DNA of 64,000 bases. Source: Ostreococcus lucimarinus CCE9901. Taxonomy: Eukaryota; Chlorophyta; Mamiellophyceae; Mamiellales; Bathycoccaceae. The notes beneath the pieces are model-generated. The model was not told where the DNA came from. It was given only the letters and a program-made list of their open reading frames with translations, and did not search any database. Location of the stretch: the NCBI RefSeq assembly GCF_000092065.1, contig NC_009356.1:620001-684000 (forward strand), in the 5' to 3' direction. Position numbers and translations under genes: made by a program. Position 1 is the first letter of the stretch, and each line of letters opens with the position of its first letter. Below, in pieces: positions 11,429-21,043 of this stretch.

Positions 11429-12325
11429 CTAATTTGTCTTGTACAGTTCGTTCACGTTGACTTCCAACTTTGTTTCCTTCTCGACAAACCAATAGCTATC
11501 ATCGTGGCACTTTTTTTCCGGGTGCGGCTCATGCATCGCTCTGTTTCCCAACATCTCAGGTATGGGTGGATTTTCGTATTCTCCGCAACGTACACGCTCT
11601 GACGAGCTAGATTTATTTGTTTCAGAAGAAAGAACAAAAACTTGCATCCCGTCACTGTACTCGTCGTCTGTGGCGAGGAGTAGTCTGTAATGTGGAATTA
11701 GGTTTTCACTGCCAAATGGGCTAGGGACTTGCAATGTCGTTCCAGTGGGCGCACTTGTTGCGATCAGCATCGCACGCGATAAAGCAGCACATTCAAGCAT
11801 TTCACTTTCAGGGATAAAGATTCCAGCCTAGACGAATCGTAAGATATGCATAGGGCTCTGCAGTCATACAAACCTCGTGTTGAGTATCAGCAAAAATGGA
11901 GCGGATGATTTCTTTCATCTGGTCCAGCTTGTCATCAACCACTGTGTTGGATGCAACATTCGCCTGAAATCAATCGTCAACATGCTTCAGTCAGGTGTAC
12001 GATATATTTACCTGGTGCTCATATTCTGCCAAGCTAGGCTGGGAGTGCACGTGTCGTAAAACTACTTTATTCTTCGAAACTTTGGTAACCAAGCCGATTC
12101 CCTCTAGTACGTTCGTTATATCGTATATTCTCCGCTTCTGCACTAGCAGCGCGACGGCAGCCTCGTTTAGATCGAGAGTTCCTTTCGGCGACTCGCGCAG
12201 CAGGGTCATGAATCTCGTCGTCAACAAACCGAGGGAGCTATGTAAGACCTTGATATAAATGGGGGATGCGTACGATGAAAGTGTCCTCACCTATCAAATC
12301 GACTTGCACCTGGTTTTGGTAGCAT
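11429..12325 (-). CDS. E2F: E2F family transcription factor
   Basis: E2F proteins dimerise with DP and control S-phase genes. Exons read about 12325-12291, 12237-12012, 11964-11873 and 11826-11429. The DNA-binding winged helix begins [16 protein letters not shown] and holds the hallmark [16 protein letters not shown]; a dimerisation/marked-box region follows. The protein has about 250 residues, is shorter than animal E2Fs, and has almost no region before the DNA-binding domain. The ATG at 12325 is the only Met after an upstream in-frame stop, unless a 5' exon exists. The upstream region ends in a Mutator-like element whose TATA-bearing terminal repeat faces this gene. MCM7 and RFC5, typical E2F targets, are in the same window. 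Confidence 0.9.
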
Positions 12326-12619
12326 CGATCCGTGTACACGAATATAACCGTAGGAAGGCGATAATTCAGCGCATATTTGCTTAGAGTGTTAACGCATTCG
12401 GCGCGATCGACTGAATATTACCGTAAAACGGTACACGTACTTGAATATGATTCTGCGAATCCTGAATTTGTTCGCTCGTACGCAAGTCGTCTACGATAGC
12501 TCACAGTGATGAGCGTCGCTGTTCGTTCCGCCGTGCAGCTGCAACCCGAACAGCAACGATTCCCCGGCCGGATACAGCTCAACCGCTCTCGATTTGCCAA
12601 CCAAGACTATTTCTGAGAG

Positions 12620-12709
12620 GGAAAAATTTATATATCGCACCTTTAGAGAGTACCTACACACATGACGAGTCATGAACCGTGGATATATACGTATTTTACA
12701 CCGTTTAGT
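12620..12709 (-). repeat. Left 90-bp terminal inverted repeat of the MULE
   Basis: This is the reverse complement of 13385-13474. It includes the CATGAC..GTCATG mini-palindrome and a TATA-like stretch reading toward the E2F gene on the minus strand. Confidence 0.9.
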
Positions 12710-12733
12710 TCTAAAAGTTTGATTCTACAACAT

Positions 12734-13279
12734 CTACGAGAGGTAGTTCCTAATGCTAATTTGCTCGCCTTTGCTTGCCTTGCGTTTGTGTTCATCGACC
12801 ATCTTCTCGTGCCAGCCCCTCTTCCTGCTCAACGCCGTATCACCCGCCGCGCCTCTCATAGGAATCGCAACCAGGTTCGACATACCGAGCACACCATCGC
12901 CGTCCATTTTGCTATTCTTGGACATGTTTTGAGACATCTCTCTGTGTGTCTTCAAGTTGTGCATGAAACGTTGAAGTTTGTTGAGCGTGTCTGTGATGTG
13001 TGCGGCTTCATCAGGCTCGAACGTGAATTCTGGATCGAGTGCGAGTTGTGTCAACTCGGCGGTCATTTGTGCCCAGCGTAACTTTACACTCACGTTGTCG
13101 AAAGCTGCTCCAAGGCTTCTCCGATGAGTTGGTAGAGAGGCTTCAACATTATCTGGAATCGCTGGAGTCACGTGTCTCCTGGAATCGCTGGAGTCACGTG
13201 TCTCCTGGAGCCCGGACGATACGTGAAGAGCATCACCGAACGGATCGTCGAAGGGATCATCGTCGCACTCGTCTTCCAT
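12734..13279 (-). CDS. Hypothetical protein carried inside the MULE
   Basis: The 181-residue product is not recognised. It starts with a very acidic patch (EDECDDDPFDDPFGD), has a helical middle (KLRWAQMTAELTQLALDP, then ITDTLNKLQRFMHNLK) and a basic C-terminus (KMVDEHKRKASKGEQ). It resembles a genuine cellular protein more than a transposase; no zinc finger or DDE-type region is seen. A 26-bp exact tandem duplication (13155-13206) lies within the N-terminal part. Because 26 is not a multiple of three, the copies are read in different frames, and with one copy the present frame would stop at once. It may be a captured host gene or gene fragment. Confidence 0.5.
   Translation of the reverse strand: MEDECDDDPFDDPFGDALHVSSGLQETRDSSDSRRHVTPAIPDNVEASLPTHRRSLGAAFDNVSVKLRWAQMTAELTQLALDPEFTFEPDEAAHITDTLNKLQRFMHNLKTHREMSQNMSKNSKMDGDGVLGMSNLVAIPMRGAAGDTALSRKRGWHEKMVDEHKRKASKGEQISIRNYLS
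13155..13206. repeat. 26-bp exact tandem duplication
   Basis: The unit beginning GGAATCGCTGGAGTCACGTG occurs twice head to tail within the open reading frame of the MULE. It changes the reading frame across the copies while keeping the frame open. Confidence 0.9.
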
Positions 13280-13384
13280 CCGACCATCGCCCGCACGCGC
13301 GACGACAACTGGCGCGACAGGCGTGGAAAAGACACGAGGCGAACGTGTTTTTCACCAAGGTAGGAATACTCTATTGTAGATGGC

Positions 13385-13474
13385 ACTAAACGGTGTAAAA
13401 TACGTATATATCCACGGTTCATGACTCGTCATGTGTGTAGGTACTCTCTAAAGGTGCGATATATAAATTTTTCC
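13385..13474 (+). repeat. Right 90-bp terminal inverted repeat of the MULE
   Basis: This matches the inverted left repeat at all positions. It reads outwards toward the DUF212 gene and contains the TATA-like GATATATAAA. Confidence 0.9.
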
Positions 13475-13521
13475 TTCTGAGGTACTCTCTAAAGGTGCGA
13501 TATATAAATTTTTCCTTCTGA
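13440..13521 (+). repeat. 41-bp tandem duplication at the right MULE end
   Basis: The unit beginning GGTACTCTCTAAAGGTGCGA is present at 13440-13480 and 13481-13521. Each copy ends in TTCTGA, part of the 9-bp target repeat, so the duplication most likely arose after insertion and doubles the TATA-like stretch. Confidence 0.88.
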
Positions 13522-13833
13522 GAGCAGTCCATGTCGTCGTAAAATTAACAAAATGATTTAATATGTACCCCTAGTATCGTTAAATACTGTAGTATTTGGA
13601 AGTATTTGGATAAAGCCGTTGGAATTAAAACCAAGAATGCTGGAAGAGTCTGCCCTATCTGCCTATCGTTCCGTAAGTGCGCGAAGAGACTGACGCGCAC
13701 TGGAACCGTCGATACAGTTATATCGGTTCAACGACGGTTCAACGACGGCCGCACGTGTATTTCATTTGTGAACACCGGTGCACCATAATACTTCGCGAAC
13801 GAGTATAACAAGAAAAGCCCAAAGCCCGAAGGT

Positions 13834-14670
13834 GTGAAGGTGATGAGCTCGAGTATGGTTGTGCCTTCAAGGGGATTGCGGGCGTCGTCATTTCGTATCC
13901 AGAGTGATAGGAGTACAATCAAACATGGCGCTGCGTTTATCACGAGACGCTCAACTAATACTCTCGCGCCATCTCTCACTTTCCTATATACGAATGCTGG
14001 TTCGCCAGTACGGGGGAGTGTGTGTTCAACAACATCAGAAACAATGCAATCAACAACACCAGAAACGATCGAAGAATTGCAATTATGTCAGGAGGAACTG
14101 TACTGCGTTCCTCAAGGGTCCAGTCGAATCATATTTTCCGCTCAAGATCCTTTTTCAGATAGAGTTGCTACTCGCGCCAATGCTCTTTCAGCCGTACCAG
14201 TTGGTGTGTCATTTTCTACTGCCTTCAGTGACCTAACTGGTAACCATGCGTTTATGTGCGCATTTTTAAGCTGGCTTGTCGCTCAAGTCGCGAAGATATT
14301 TACTGCATACTATCGTGAGGGTCGTTGGGATTACAGAGTAATGTTTGACAGTGGTGGCATGCCCAGTTCTCACACAGCTCTTGTCGTCGGTTTAACGACC
14401 TCTATCGCGCATCTGCATGGCTTAGGGAGTGTGCATTTCCCAATGTCATTAGCGTTCACGTTGATTGTTATGTACGACGCGGCTGGAGTGAGACGACACG
14501 CTGGGAAACAGGCTGAGGTACTGAACAAGATTCTTGCTGACACTTTTCATGGGTCGCCACTGAGCAATACCAAGCTCAAAGAAGTTTTGGGGCATAGTCC
14601 GTTGCAGGTAGTGTGTGGAGCTATCCTCGGTGTGCTCGTAGCGTCATTCTACATGCTGAAGTTCAGCTAA
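13834..14670 (+). CDS. DUF212 / divergent PAP2 (acid phosphatase/haloperoxidase-related) membrane protein
   Basis: This is a small membrane protein of the YuiD/DUF212 family found in bacteria, plants and algae; its reaction is not settled, though the fold is related to PAP2 phosphatases. The domain spans roughly residues 130-277: GNHAFMCAFLSWLVAQVAKI, MFDSGGMPSSHTALVVGLT (the conserved GGMPSSH motif), LIVMYDAAGVRRHAGKQAEV (the conserved YDAAGVRR), and a last hydrophobic helix. The first 130 residues are rich in S, T and R and may include a plastid transit peptide. The MULE right end with its TATA-like motif lies about 320 bp upstream. Confidence 0.85.
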   Translation: MKVMSSSMVVPSRGLRASSFRIQSDRSTIKHGAAFITRRSTNTLAPSLTFLYTNAGSPVRGSVCSTTSETMQSTTPETIEELQLCQEELYCVPQGSSRIIFSAQDPFSDRVATRANALSAVPVGVSFSTAFSDLTGNHAFMCAFLSWLVAQVAKIFTAYYREGRWDYRVMFDSGGMPSSHTALVVGLTTSIAHLHGLGSVHFPMSLAFTLIVMYDAAGVRRHAGKQAEVLNKILADTFHGSPLSNTKLKEVLGHSPLQVVCGAILGVLVASFYMLKFS

Positions 14671-15016
14671 TAGCTATGCGGTGAATCGCATGCAACCCTC
14701 TCTAGACATTGCCTATTTTGCTTGTGACTTCGTATTGAGGTTTCGTAACAATATCGTGCACACGGTGCCAATGTTGATAGAAATTAGATGGTGATCAGGA
14801 TAGCCAAGTTCGTGAACCAAACTCATCGCCTCAACGCGCTTGTCTGAGAGTAGTCGCGGACGGAAAAGCTAGTCTATCTAACACAACTTGGCCCTTGCCC
14901 TCGCACATTTCCAACGTTTCTCTTATTTATGATTTTCTTTTTGATCGAAGGCGTAGTGATACTACAAAGAAGTTCGAATTATGAGATTATAGTAAGCCCT
15001 ACTCGCACTAAACTGT
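14671..15016. other. Convergent spacer, with a possible unassigned minus-strand exon
   Basis: The spacer lies between the DUF212 gene and the clpR 3' end. On the minus strand, 14868-14713 is open and reads sensibly (LLSDKRVEAMSLVHELGYPD, then HHLISINIGTVC), preceded by a CTAG acceptor-like site and ending in TAG. I could not attach it to a gene, so it is noted as a possible exon only. Confidence 0.3.
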
Positions 15017-16099
15017 CTAGACGGGCTTCTGAACTAGACCAGCGGCACTATCCCACGCCGACGCGCTCATCACGTCCGCGATCGCGTTTGATTCGCGCTC
15101 AATAACTTTATCAACGATTCCGTATTCAATCGCGTCCTTAGCCGTCATGTACAACGGGCGTTGCATATCCTATTCGCAAGAAATTTTAATAATGAACGAA
15201 AATCATTGTAGCGAAAAGCTCACCTTATCTAACTTGGCCACTGAATGACCTGTTGTCTGACTGAGAATATCCAACAGAGACTTCTTCTGAGCAAGTGTTT
15301 CGCGCCACTTGATGTTTAGTTCGGTAGCCTGTCGCTCTCCAGTCGAAGGTACGCGAGGTTGGTGCAACATTGCTGTCGCATGAGGTGTCATGTACCTTTT
15401 ACCTTTATCACCTGCAGATAGAAGCATGCATGCTTGCCCTATTGCAACACCGGTACCAACTGTATAAATCTATATCTATGTGAGAAAAGTCGTTAAAAAC
15501 GAAATTAAGACCTCACCTCATTGCCAATATACTTCATCGTGTCGAAAATTGCGGTGGCTTCGGTTTCAAAACCGACAACCTCGCCATCGGCGCGGGTACA
15601 ACCAGTCGAGTTGATGTAGATGTAGCACGGCTTCTTTTGATCGGTGTATTGAAGATACAGGAGTTCTGACACAATGAGCTCAGTAACAGCAGGAACAAGC
15701 TATCAATAATGCGTAGTTAGTTTCCCAATTCAAGTTATTGAACATGTATCTCACCGGCATGCCTATGTAGACGATTCGGCTGTCCAGAAGCAAGGAGGGG
15801 AGGTCAGGTGGCGGTGTTTTTGGTTTGTGTTCACTATACGAGGTCCCCGGATTCGCGCTAGCCGGTGAGTTTGAAGCTTGTGGACTTGCATAAGCATTAC
15901 TGATGGCCGCCCCCGGTCTTCCGTGCGCGTGGATGGTCCGAGGGCGACGTCGCGACGTCGTCGTTACACGTTCAAGGTGCTGGGGAGCTGTTTTCGCTCC
16001 CACTCGCCTGTTGGCGGCAGATCGCAAGTGGTCTCCGTGCGCGACGCGGGCAGCACGCGCAGAGCAAGTGACAGATGAAACCACGTAAGTGGATTTCAT
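15017..16099 (-). CDS. clpR: Plastid Clp protease subunit ClpR (non-catalytic ClpP homologue)
   Basis: ClpR subunits form part of the plastid Clp protease ring but lack the catalytic triad. Exons give an R/A-rich transit peptide, SLLLDSRIVYIGMP, YLQYTDQKKPCYIYINSTG, IYTVGTGVAIGQACMLLSAG, KGKRYMTPHATAMLHQPRV and DAIEYGIVDKVIE. At the place of the nucleophile, where ClpP reads AASMG, this protein reads AIGQA, so serine is replaced by glycine. The histidine in MLHQP remains. Introns are about 45-55 nt. Which plant ClpR type (R1-R4) it matches is not certain. Start is at 16099 and the stop at 15017. Confidence 0.85.
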
Positions 16100-16352
16100 G
16101 CTTTACGCCTGTTCAATAGTGCTGGGCGCGCGTTTCGAGAGTATCGAACCAAGCAAAGAGAAAGAAACCTATGATAAGCCGATATTATTTTTTAGGTGTT
16201 TGTTCTTAGTGAAATGTATATATATCATATGATATCATGTCATGTCCCGTCGGATATATAAAGTACTAGGTAGAAAGCATATATTTCTGTAAGTACTTAC
16301 TCGCTCTGCGCAGGGCGCTCCAAAACGCCTGTAACGCGTTTACTCGCCGCAC

Positions 16353-16928
16353 ATGACGCGACCCTCGAACGACTATTGCGAACAGATTGTGCACGTCGAT
16401 GCCTTCGCGCAGCAAGTCAACGTGTGCCGTAGCGCGAATGTGGAACTAGTATCTTTAGGCTTACGACGGCAGGTTAGGGATACGACATACACACGCTCGG
16501 TATCAGGTGTTCGCAGCTCGCAGCTTATGTTGACGAAATCTTTCGTACCCGCGAAAGGCACGACGTTTGTCTATCAACGGGAAAATGTGATAAAAACTCC
16601 ATCTCTGACTGCTGGTCGATCGTCCAGCGACCATCCGATAATAGAATCACACACACTGAAGAGAACACCTGATGCTTATATCGAACAAATTATAGCTGTC
16701 ATCGATGCTCTGGTTCCTGGAGCACGTGAAAACACTCGAATCCCGTTATTACAACTTGGTGCCGATTCACTTACGCTCGCGGAAGCAAGTGTAAAAATTA
16801 ATACACTTACGGGGGTGTCGCTGTCGGTTTTTGACATGCTTGATTTCAAGACACTGGCAGGCATACTTGAGAACACGTTTTCAAGTTCGTGTCAATTAGG
16901 AAGTGTGACCTGCATTACCAGTGTGTAA
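16353..16928 (+). CDS. Stand-alone phosphopantetheine-binding carrier (PCP/ACP-like) protein
   Basis: The C-terminal 80 residues form a carrier domain: helix YIEQIIAVIDALV, then LLQLGADSLTLAEASVKINT, in which the serine of GADSL would receive 4'-phosphopantetheine, then GVSLSVFDMLDFKTLAGIL. The spacing is more like PKS/NRPS or free peptidyl carrier domains than the plastid fatty-acid ACP, which has a DSLD motif. The first 110 residues are not recognised. Total is 191 residues with no other enzymatic domain, so the partner enzymes must be elsewhere. It ends 9 bp from the stop of the biotin ligase gene on the other strand. Confidence 0.75.
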   Translation: MTRPSNDYCEQIVHVDAFAQQVNVCRSANVELVSLGLRRQVRDTTYTRSVSGVRSSQLMLTKSFVPAKGTTFVYQRENVIKTPSLTAGRSSSDHPIIESHTLKRTPDAYIEQIIAVIDALVPGARENTRIPLLQLGADSLTLAEASVKINTLTGVSLSVFDMLDFKTLAGILENTFSSSCQLGSVTCITSV

Positions 16929-16936
16929 ATTATCTA

Positions 16937-18567
16937 ATCTAAGAGAGTTTTTTCCCAATCATCCCTGTAAGGATATCTAAACTATTACCATCTGGATGGA
17001 GTTCGAACGTGTTTCCCTGACGATCGACTGTTTACGCAGTAAGATTTGTGAGTTCTAGGTTGTTGTCACATTTCACCTGCAAACAGAAAACCTGCATCTG
17101 TGAGACCAGTGACAGTGACCGAAATCATCGCGCCCGAAGAATCTGAGTTAAAAATCGAAAGTTGTGCTTCATCGTGTAGCCAGTGAGCCGTGTATTCTGC
17201 CTACAAATACATAAGCAAGAGTCCTGGACATTCTACATTTCATACCCGTATGGCGCAGAAACCGTTTCTTTGCAATTTGTCATGTAGACTTTCAAAGTGA
17301 GCTAAACCGGGGTAAGCAAAGATATTTCCTCGTTTGGAGCGGACTGACCCAGAATTTTAGGAACGAGCGCCTCTCTCTTCAATTTCTACACAGTATGAGT
17401 AAACTCCCAAAGCATACGTTAGCAACGCACTACGCTGAACTTCTCAGTGGATGGTTCTTGAACACCCCCACGCTTTGTGCCATCAAAAGTCGAGAAGAAT
17501 AGAGCGTTCTCATTAATCAGGCTGTTAAGGCACACACTAGGCGACTAGCGACCGATAAGATATTCTTCTTTTTGTCGAAATAAAAGAAATAAAACTTACA
17601 GAGTTGTCAAGATTGAGGCCGATACCTATCACTACGCTGAAGGAATTTTCACGATAAATGGCTTTGCATAGAACACCACCAATCTACGTTCGAAGCTTAA
17701 AGTATATAGAAGAAGGTCTAAGTGTCCCTATACCTTGTTCAACTTATAATAAATATCATTTGGCCACTTGATCCGTATACCCAGCGACTTGTACTGTGAG
17801 CAACCAGCAGCAGTACAAGACTCCTCAATCGCCTAAGCGCAGCAGTGATCAAACAAGAAGGAATGTTCTGAGTGCACACAAACCTTAACGACCGCTAATG
17901 TCGATATGTACTGTAGAAGAGGGATTTCGGCAGCAGCCCTGTCGTTCCAAGTCACACACATAAATACTTTGATTTATTTGCACGCACAAACTAGTTTCAC
18001 ATGTAAAGGAAAACGTCAAGCAACCGTACGGTGACTGCCAGACATTTGTGCTGAATATGCGTGAGGATTCGGTACGATGAACGAACGGCGTCTAAATACC
18101 CTCGACCTTGGCCCGCAGTCTGCTCATCACTGACGCATACAGTCCCAGACGGGAAAGACTCAAACTCCCTGATTATCAAGTGAGAAAAAGCACAAAACTG
18201 TAAATTGAGACGCGCACTTGAGCAAAAAGTCGCTCGTGCTACCCAACTTTCCCGATCGCAGCAAAATAGCCCCAAGGTGTCGAGTTTGAAGCTTGGAAAA
18301 GAATTCTAACTCGTTGAAAGTGCCTGCTAGATTTGATGGGCTCTCGAGCACACGTACTCGACTACAAAAGCATGCGTTAACGAATATGTGATGTTTCGAA
18401 CACGCATATTTCAATACCTCGCGGCGATTGGCTTTTGACCAAGCCGCTCTTTCACCTTTGGGAGCATCTAAACGAAGTTCAACGATAAAGCGCGTGGCTT
18501 CGAAGAAATTGTACCGAAGGATTCCGAACGCACAGCTCCACCGCATGCATTGCAGATGTTCCATCAA
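16937..18567 (-). CDS. BPL: Biotin--protein ligase (holocarboxylase synthetase)
   Basis: The enzyme attaches biotin to acetyl-CoA carboxylase and other carboxylases through biotinyl-AMP. About eight exons with introns of 40-55 nt were joined. They give LQTRHLGAILLRSGKLGSTS, VCVSDEQTAGQGRG (biotin-binding GRGR-type loop), NVWQSPYGCLTFSF, AAEIPLLQYISTLAVV, IRIKWPNDIYY (the catalytic KWPND), VVIGIGLNLDNS, EYTAHWLHDEAQL and the C-terminal NTFELHPDGNSLDILTGM. Length fits eukaryotic BPL with a modest N-terminal extension. The 5' end lies next to the beta-adaptin promoter. Confidence 0.92.
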
Positions 18568-18898
18568 CCCTCATGTACTTCAGCGGGGTTCACACGCCAA
18601 TTCGCGTCGAATTGCGAACGCGTGACTCGGTCAGGTCGCGCGCCGGCGACACACAACTCAGCGGTGCGCAACTCGGCTAAATGTCGGTTTATACCCACTG
18701 AATTATGAGGATATAATATCATATACACACATACCGATGCCTATCTGTACATTGCATGATTTTTTCCATCCTCACACAAGACGCGGGCGTTCTCACGACG
18801 CACGCGGACACGAGCACTTGTTGTCACACGTCGCGCGGCAGCGGCTCCATCGATACGATTGCGCCACTACAGGCCTGTCGGGATCCGGTACAGCTGCC
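18568..18898. promoter_or_regulatory. Divergent spacer between BPL and beta-adaptin
   Basis: About 330 bp of head-to-head spacer, which should hold both promoters. A GATATAATATCATATA stretch near 18711-18726 is a possible TATA-like region. No gene is seen. Confidence 0.4.
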
Positions 18899-20967
18899 AT
18901 GAGCTCGCACGATTCTAGATACTTCTCCAGTCATAAGAAAGGTAACTGTGGGCAGGCTTCACTGAGAAGTGAAAAGTATTGAAGTGACAGTTCCCCCTCA
19001 GGCGAAATAGCAGAGTGGCGCCAAGACTTGAAAAGAAATGACAGAGATCTTTTAAAGACGACGGTAAAGAGAAGTACGATCATTTAATCTCTAACTTGAA
19101 CACCTATCAACTAAATATCGCAGTTATTGCTGCTATGACGGTCGGGAAGGACGTATGTTCACTGTTTCCAGACGTCATCAATTGCATGCAGACTGAAGAC
19201 ATAGAGTTGAAAAAGCTCATTTACTTATACTCGATCAATTACGCACGGTCTAACCCTGATCTTGCTATACTCGCGGTGAATACATTCGTAAAGGTAAAAA
19301 GACAAGTCGACATACTTTTCTAGCCTAAAATCTTTGATTATAGGACAGTCAAGATCCCAACCCGCTCATACGGGCTCTTGCTGTGCGGACGATGGGCTGT
19401 ATACGGGTTGACAGGATCGTAGAATATTTATGCGATCCATTGCATCTAGCATTACGGGTACGCACGTACTCGTTTCACGTATTTTCTGAAGTTGACGTCT
19501 TTCAGGACTCTGATCCATACGTCCGAAAAACTGCGGCCATATGCGTAGCGAAGTTATATAGCATAAATAGAGAGCTCGTTATCGACAGGTTTGTCTGCGA
19601 AAGACCGTCTGCTGTGATGACTTACGATGTTTGGACGTCTTAGAGGATTTCTACAGCAGTTAAACGGCTTGCTGCTTGATGACAACCCCATGGTAATGGC
19701 AAACTCCATTGCGGCACTTGTCGAAATTCAGAAAGGGAGCTGTGCGCAAATAATCGACTCAAGTCTGCTTTCTAGAGTTTTTACTTCACTCGAAGCGTGC
19801 ACTGAGTAAGATTACATGTCTATTCGTTTCAAATCACTTTGTTGATTCTTCGTTGTAGGTGGGGGAAAGTGACTATCCTTGACTGTTTGGCGGCGTATGA
19901 GAGTACAAGTGCTACGGAGGCCGAACACATACTTGAAAGTATCTTGCCAAAGCTTCAGCATGCCAACTATGCCGTAGTACTCGCATGCATACGAGTGATT
20001 CTCAGTAAGTTGCATCAAGTTCAGGTCTGTGTTGTTCTCAATCTTGGATTCCGATTGTTGACTTTGTTTTATAGCACTTGCGAGAGTCTTTACTACAACG
20101 AATTGTTCCTCCACTCATCACAATGTTGAACGCTGAACCTGAAATTCAGTATGTCGCGTTGACGAGTATAAGTGAAATCATGGATGCCTTTGTATTTCCG
20201 TTTTTGCACAGTTACAAGGTAAAATGTTCGATTAATGGTCAGTCTAGGAACTGATGTGTGTTTAGGCATTTTTCTGCAAATACAATGACCCGTCGTATGT
20301 GAAACATGAAAAGCTGAATATTCTCGTCAAAATTACGAATGAGAACAACGTTGGCGATATTTTACTCGAGCTCAAAGAATATTCTGGTGAAGTGGACATC
20401 GAGTTCGCACGAAAAGCCATTCGCTCGATCGGTATATGTGCTCTATCTGTGCCTGAATATTCACAGGGGTGCGTTAGTGCACTTATGTGCATTATTGACA
20501 CGAAAGTTAACTATGCCGTTCAAGAGGCGCTAGTTGTTTTAAAGGACATATTCCGGTGTTACCCAGATCGGTATGAGAGTGTGATATCGCGTTTATGTCA
20601 ATCACTCGTGAGTTTGGATGAACCAGAAGCAAAGAAGTCTTTCATTTGGATTCTTGGCGAGTACGCTGATCGCATCGAAAATGTTATCGATTTATTGCGA
20701 ACGTTTATTGATGGTGTCGATGATGAACCTGTCGTTGTACAGCTCCAATTACTTACATCGACAGTTAAGCTATTTCTTAAACGTCCGAGCGAAGAGTCAA
20801 AATCCCTCGTTCAGCAGATGTTGATGTTTGCTACCCATGAAAGTGAGCACCCTGATCTTCGGGATCGGGCATATGTATACTGGCGGCTTTTAAGCCATGG
20901 AGGCGATAAAGTGGCGAGTGTTGTCACCTCACACATGCCCGCCCCACAATGCAACCCTTCCTCGTAG
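18899..20967 (+). CDS. AP-1/2-type beta-adaptin, trunk only
   Basis: Beta-adaptin is a large subunit of clathrin adaptor complexes. About nine exons with introns of roughly 40-60 nt give [76 protein letters not shown], the [15 protein letters not shown] repeat and, near the end, [16 protein letters not shown]. All of these are AP-1/2 beta trunk signatures. The frame stops about 20 residues after YWRLLS, so the hinge (clathrin box) and ear are missing; about 590 residues remain compared with about 900 usually. A different last splice would still stop within 20 codons, because the TyrRS gene follows only 77 bp away. Confidence 0.86.
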
Positions 20968-21043
20968 TTGGCCTTTGTCAATACAAGCATGAAACTACTG
21001 TAGATCACATGATGGGGTATTCGCACACGCAGGTACTTTCGCA

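Larger units (their letters stand above)
12620..13515. mobile_element. Mutator-like (MULE) non-autonomous element with 9-bp target duplication
   Basis: The element is bounded by TTCTGAGAG on both sides (12611-12619 and 13516-13524), a 9-bp direct repeat as made by Mutator transposases. Its ends are 90-bp terminal inverted repeats, 12620-12709 and 13385-13474, identical by eye over all 90 bases; they begin GGAAAAATTTATATATCGCA. The right end has a 41-bp tandem duplication (13440-13521). The interior is about 675 bp and carries one open reading frame but no transposase, so this resembles a gene-carrying non-autonomous MULE. The repeats contain a TATA-like GATATATAAA pointing outwards on each side. 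Confidence 0.82.

Noticed and set aside
12620-13515. hAT-type element with an 8-bp duplication
   Set aside because: The direct repeat is 9 bp (TTCTGAGAG) and the inverted ends are 90 bp, which fits Mutator-like and not hAT elements.
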